From assembly GCA_021852245.1 (NCBI GenBank), contig JAJZNY010000244.1, positions 1-17,920 on the forward strand: a DNA stretch of 17,920 nt, read 5' to 3'. The notes under the pieces were generated by a model. It searched no databases. It was not told the DNA's origin and saw nothing but the letters and a program-made list of their open reading frames with translations. The DNA is from Planctomycetota bacterium (lineage in GTDB: Bacteria > Planctomycetota > Phycisphaerae > WQYP01). Below, one piece after another: positions 15,086-17,920 of this stretch; position 1 is the stretch's first letter, and every line of letters starts with the position of its first letter. Position numbers and translations under genes: made by a program.

Positions 15086-16492
15086 ATGGATGTAAAAAAA
15101 CGTCATATTGTAGTCATGGGATTGGGACGATTTGGAGGGGGGATCGGGGTTGCTCGGTGGTACGCTCTGCAGGGAGAAAGGGTAACGGTAACTGATCAAT
15201 TACCCGGCGAAAAGTTGGCCGAATCCATCGCCGCATTGGCAGATCTTCCCGTGGAATTCGAACTCGGTGGCCATCCGGAGAAATTACTAAATGATTGTGA
15301 TCTTCTCGTCGTAAGCCCGGCTGTCGACAAACGGCGATCGGCGTTTTTTCAATCGGCCCTGGCCCGCGGTGTTCCCTGGACCACGGAAATAAATGAATTC
15401 TGCCGACGATGCCCTGCTCCGGTGGTCGGGATTACGGGCAGCGTTGGAAAATCTACCACGGCTTCGATGATCTTCGCCGCCCTTAAGGCCGTCCGTGGCG
15501 AGGGTCGTTGTCATCTGGGGGGAAATATCGGTCGGTCACTTCTGGGCCAACTATCTGAAATTCGGTCCGACCATGTCGTTGTCCTTGAACTGTCAAGTTT
15601 CATGCTCGAAGACACTCCGATGATTGGCTTCTCGCCACATATCGCTGTCGTTACCAACCTCGTCAATAATCATCTTGATCGTCACGGTACGATGGAGGCG
15701 TATGCCGCCGCGAAATGCAATATCCTCAGATTTCAAAAAGCCGATGACATTGCCATTCTGAATAGAAATGATCCGCTGGTGAGCACCTGGAATCAGCATA
15801 CCCACGGAAAGGTTATCTACTTCGATTACGCCGGGCTGGCACTTCAGGCTCCCGGTCGGCACAATCAGGCGAATGCCGCCGCCGCTCTAGCGGTTGTCAA
15901 AGCCTTTCATGGTGAGAACGGAATCTCAGACGCCATTGGGGCTCTCGAAGAGTTTCGTTCGCTCCCACATCGGATGGAATTGGTCGGTCGCACGAATAAT
16001 TGTTGCGATGAAACCGTCGATTGGCTCAATGATTCCAAATCCACCACTCCAGAGAGTACGTTGACGGCGGTTAGAGCTGTTCCCGCGGGGCGGACGATCG
16101 TTATCGTCGGCGGGGCGGATAAAAAAGCGGATATGCAACCGCTGGCTGCGGAGCTGGCCCGTTTATCCTGGGGAATCATCACCATCGGAGCAACGGGGCC
16201 GAAGATTGCCGACAGCATCAGAAATGCGATAAAGCTGGATAGCAGGGGCGATTCGGGCTCAGGTTATCGCACTGAGCCGATGCTGACGGACTTGCGAACT
16301 CTTGAGCAGGCAGTCGAACAGGCACACCGCTGGACCATTGAAAAGTGCTTGCCGACTGATAAATCTGCCCCGGTCTGCGTTTTACTTTCTCCCGCGTGTG
16401 CTTCCTACGATCAGTTCTCCAATTATGAGCACCGCGGATCGGTTTTCAAAGAGTTGGTGGGGCGGTTGCCGCAGACGTCATTCCATGGTTAG
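15086..16492 (+). CDS. murD: UDP-N-acetylmuramoylalanine--D-glutamate ligase
   Basis: Adds D-glutamate to UDP-MurNAc-L-Ala during peptidoglycan precursor synthesis; cytoplasmic, ATP-dependent. 468 residues against about 440 in E. coli. Domain 1 has the Rossmann-like GLGRFGGGIG. Domain 2 has the ATP loop TGSVGKSTT (117-125), ELSSFML, TNLVNNHLDRHGTMEAY and K210, the probable carbamylated lysine, then HNQANAAAA. Domain 3 has HRMELV, DSKSTTPEST and the signature LLSPACASYDQF...RGSVF. The ATP loop differs from the usual GTNGK[ST]T, with V at the Asn position. It stands apart from the usual division and cell wall gene cluster, lying between pyrF and htrA. The start is ATG 15086 with only a weak GGAA upstream. 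The assignment over other Mur ligases rests on the C-terminal signature and DSK motif. Confidence 0.92.
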   Translation: MDVKKRHIVVMGLGRFGGGIGVARWYALQGERVTVTDQLPGEKLAESIAALADLPVEFELGGHPEKLLNDCDLLVVSPAVDKRRSAFFQSALARGVPWTTEINEFCRRCPAPVVGITGSVGKSTTASMIFAALKAVRGEGRCHLGGNIGRSLLGQLSEIRSDHVVVLELSSFMLEDTPMIGFSPHIAVVTNLVNNHLDRHGTMEAYAAAKCNILRFQKADDIAILNRNDPLVSTWNQHTHGKVIYFDYAGLALQAPGRHNQANAAAALAVVKAFHGENGISDAIGALEEFRSLPHRMELVGRTNNCCDETVDWLNDSKSTTPESTLTAVRAVPAGRTIVIVGGADKKADMQPLAAELARLSWGIITIGATGPKIADSIRNAIKLDSRGDSGSGYRTEPMLTDLRTLEQAVEQAHRWTIEKCLPTDKSAPVCVLLSPACASYDQFSNYEHRGSVFKELVGRLPQTSFHG

Positions 16493-16562
16493 CGTCGTCC
16501 ATATAGGTCAGATTTGAAAGATTGTCCGAGGAGCGGCAACAGATATTCTGTGCGGGTTGACG

Positions 16563-16579
16563 GCGATCTTAAAGATCGC
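16563..16579. repeat. Palindrome between murD and htrA
   Basis: GCGATCT (16563-16569) and AGATCGC (16573-16579) form a perfect inverted repeat around TAA. TTGACG ends immediately before it. There is no T-run after it, so it is more likely an operator or leader hairpin than a terminator. Confidence 0.35.
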
Positions 16580-16625
16580 GACGGTACGACCCGAAGGTAA
16601 GTATTTTTGCAGCAGGAGATAGATT

Positions 16626-17920
16626 ATGCTGTCCAAGCGTCTCAAATTTACTCTGGCGGTGATTGGTGCAACTTCCGTTGCCCTGGCCGGTATCGGATTG
16701 ATGGCGAGCGAAGGTACGTCACCTATTCAAGCGGCGTCCATGCCGTCGGTTCAGATGCCGCATATGTCGCTGGCTAAGCGTCTCTCAAAGGAATTTGAAG
16801 CACTGCACCGGGCGATCAAAAACTCCGTAGTGTGCATCAACGTAGTTCAGGAGGTACCACAGAATTCGGTTGACTTGCCGATGCAACTCCCGAAGCAATT
16901 TCAGCAGATCATTCCTCCGGGTGCTTTCCCACTCACACCACCATCGCATCCGAATGTGGAAAAGATTTATGGTACTGGAAGTGGTGTGATCCTTACATCC
17001 AACGGATACATAGTTACAAATAATCATGTGGTCCACGATGCCACTTCGGTGAAAGTTCACCTCGCGGATGGCCGCGTCTACACAGCCAAAATTATCGGTA
17101 CAGATCCAAAAACAGATTTGGCCGTTGTCAAAATCAACGCGACGGGTTTACAACCGGCGACTTTCGGCGATTCCGCCAAAGTGCATCCGGGTGATTGGGT
17201 CATGGCGATTGGTGCGCCTTTCGGTTTTCGACAGACGCTGACACATGGAATTGTCTCCGCCGTCGGTCGCACCAGCGTAAATATCATTGCTGAACATAAT
17301 CCCCAACTTGCCGGTTTGACCTATGAGGATTTCATTCAGACGGACGCTCCCATCAATCCGGGCAATTCCGGCGGTCCTCTGGTCAATATGAACGGACACG
17401 TCATTGGTATTAACAGTGCCATTGCCAGCACCTCCGGCGCGTTTGACGGTATCGGTTTTTCCATCCCGTCAGATGAGGTGAAATATGTTACCCATCAATT
17501 GATCAAATATGGAAAAGTGGTCCGCGGCTACCTGGGTATAAGTATTGCAGACGTGCGACACAGCTATGTGCATAAGATCGCGTTGACCTTCGGCTATAAG
17601 CCTCGTCACGGTGTTTTAATTGATCAGGTTGAACCCGGCTCACCGGCCGCGAAAGGTGGCTTGCGACGCGGGGAAATCATCATCGGGCTCGATGGTCAAC
17701 CCGTCATGCGCATGAACACGTTACGCGACGAAATTGCGATGATGCGCCCCGGTACCAAAGTAACCTTGAAACTTTTTGACGACGGCAAGATCAAATCCGT
17801 CACCTTCCCTCTCGGTAAACAGCCCGCCACACTTGCCATGGCTGCTGGTTATCCTTCGCAGACACCTGCGGGACCGGCCGAATCTCAAAAGCTCGGTGTA
17901 ACAGTTTCGCCGGTCACGCC
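16626..17920 (+). CDS. DegP/HtrA-type periplasmic serine protease, 3' end cut by window edge
   Basis: Protease and possible chaperone for misfolded envelope proteins. 431 residues are visible. The N-terminus (KRLKFTLAVIG...) is a signal peptide or membrane anchor, followed by a Pro/Met-rich linker. The trypsin-like domain has the full triad: H134 (TNNHVV), D164 (KTDLAVVK) and S248 in GNSGGP; GSGVIL and SIPSDEV are further blocks. The first PDZ domain runs from about 295 (RGYLGI...PGSPAAKGGLRRGEII). A second PDZ, if any, would lie beyond the edge after the Ala/Pro-rich linker reached at the end. ATG 16626 is supported by AGGAGA about seven bases upstream. The gene is 133 bases after murD, with a palindrome in the gap. 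I cannot decide between DegP, DegQ and DegS types without the 3' end. Confidence 0.95.
   Translation, partial: MLSKRLKFTLAVIGATSVALAGIGLMASEGTSPIQAASMPSVQMPHMSLAKRLSKEFEALHRAIKNSVVCINVVQEVPQNSVDLPMQLPKQFQQIIPPGAFPLTPPSHPNVEKIYGTGSGVILTSNGYIVTNNHVVHDATSVKVHLADGRVYTAKIIGTDPKTDLAVVKINATGLQPATFGDSAKVHPGDWVMAIGAPFGFRQTLTHGIVSAVGRTSVNIIAEHNPQLAGLTYEDFIQTDAPINPGNSGGPLVNMNGHVIGINSAIASTSGAFDGIGFSIPSDEVKYVTHQLIKYGKVVRGYLGISIADVRHSYVHKIALTFGYKPRHGVLIDQVEPGSPAAKGGLRRGEIIIGLDGQPVMRMNTLRDEIAMMRPGTKVTLKLFDDGKIKSVTFPLGKQPATLAMAAGYPSQTPAGPAESQKLGVTVSPVT

Noticed and set aside
1..17920. CRISPR arrays, transposons, phage or toxin-antitoxin genes
   Set aside because: No regularly spaced repeats, transposase motifs, terminal inverted repeats or small paired toxin genes were seen.

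Overview
The window reads as chromosomal DNA of a planctomycete, most likely class Phycisphaerae. The clues are two proteins that join a planctomycete-type cytochrome c domain (PSCyt1-like, CxxCH followed by MPP) to short leucine-rich repeats, a large secreted family 2 glycoside hydrolase, a CMP-KDO synthetase (Gram-negative envelope) and a diverged MurD. Class-level placement is inference; no rRNA or tRNA gene was found. Starts are mixed (ATG, GTG, TTG) and several are decided by clear Shine-Dalgarno sequences.

Layout, left to right. Positions 1-1493 (minus): a Tic20/DUF4870-like membrane protein followed by an M19 dipeptidase whose 3' end lies outside the window. Positions 1587-4631 (plus): a small membrane protein with a SHOCT-like tail, clpX behind an extended -10 promoter, and a GT4-like glycosyltransferase. 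Positions 4648-6189 (minus): zwf, convergent with the glycosyltransferase and divergent from the next pair. Positions 6291-7615 (plus): a HIT-family nucleotide hydrolase/phosphorylase and kdsB, probably one operon. Positions 7654-10117 (minus): two paralogous cytochrome c-LRR proteins, the upstream one with an extra DUF2231-type membrane domain. Positions 10319-13189 (plus): a secreted GH2 enzyme, divergent from the cytochrome pair and ended by a strong hairpin. Positions 13332-13574 (minus): a cold-shock protein with a promoter-like signal and a long leader. Positions 14079-17920 (plus): pyrF, murD and a DegP/HtrA-type protease cut by the window edge.

Most genes are housekeeping: protein quality control (clpX, htrA), pentose phosphate entry (zwf), pyrimidine synthesis (pyrF), KDO activation (kdsB) and peptidoglycan precursor synthesis (murD). 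The accessory part is 7654-13189, where membrane-anchored cytochrome-LRR proteins sit back to back with a secreted glycosidase that carries a duplicated N-terminal sugar-binding-type module. I see no CRISPR array, transposase, phage gene or recognised toxin or defence system. The least explained parts are the cytochrome-LRR pair and the 504-base stretch between the cold-shock gene and pyrF.
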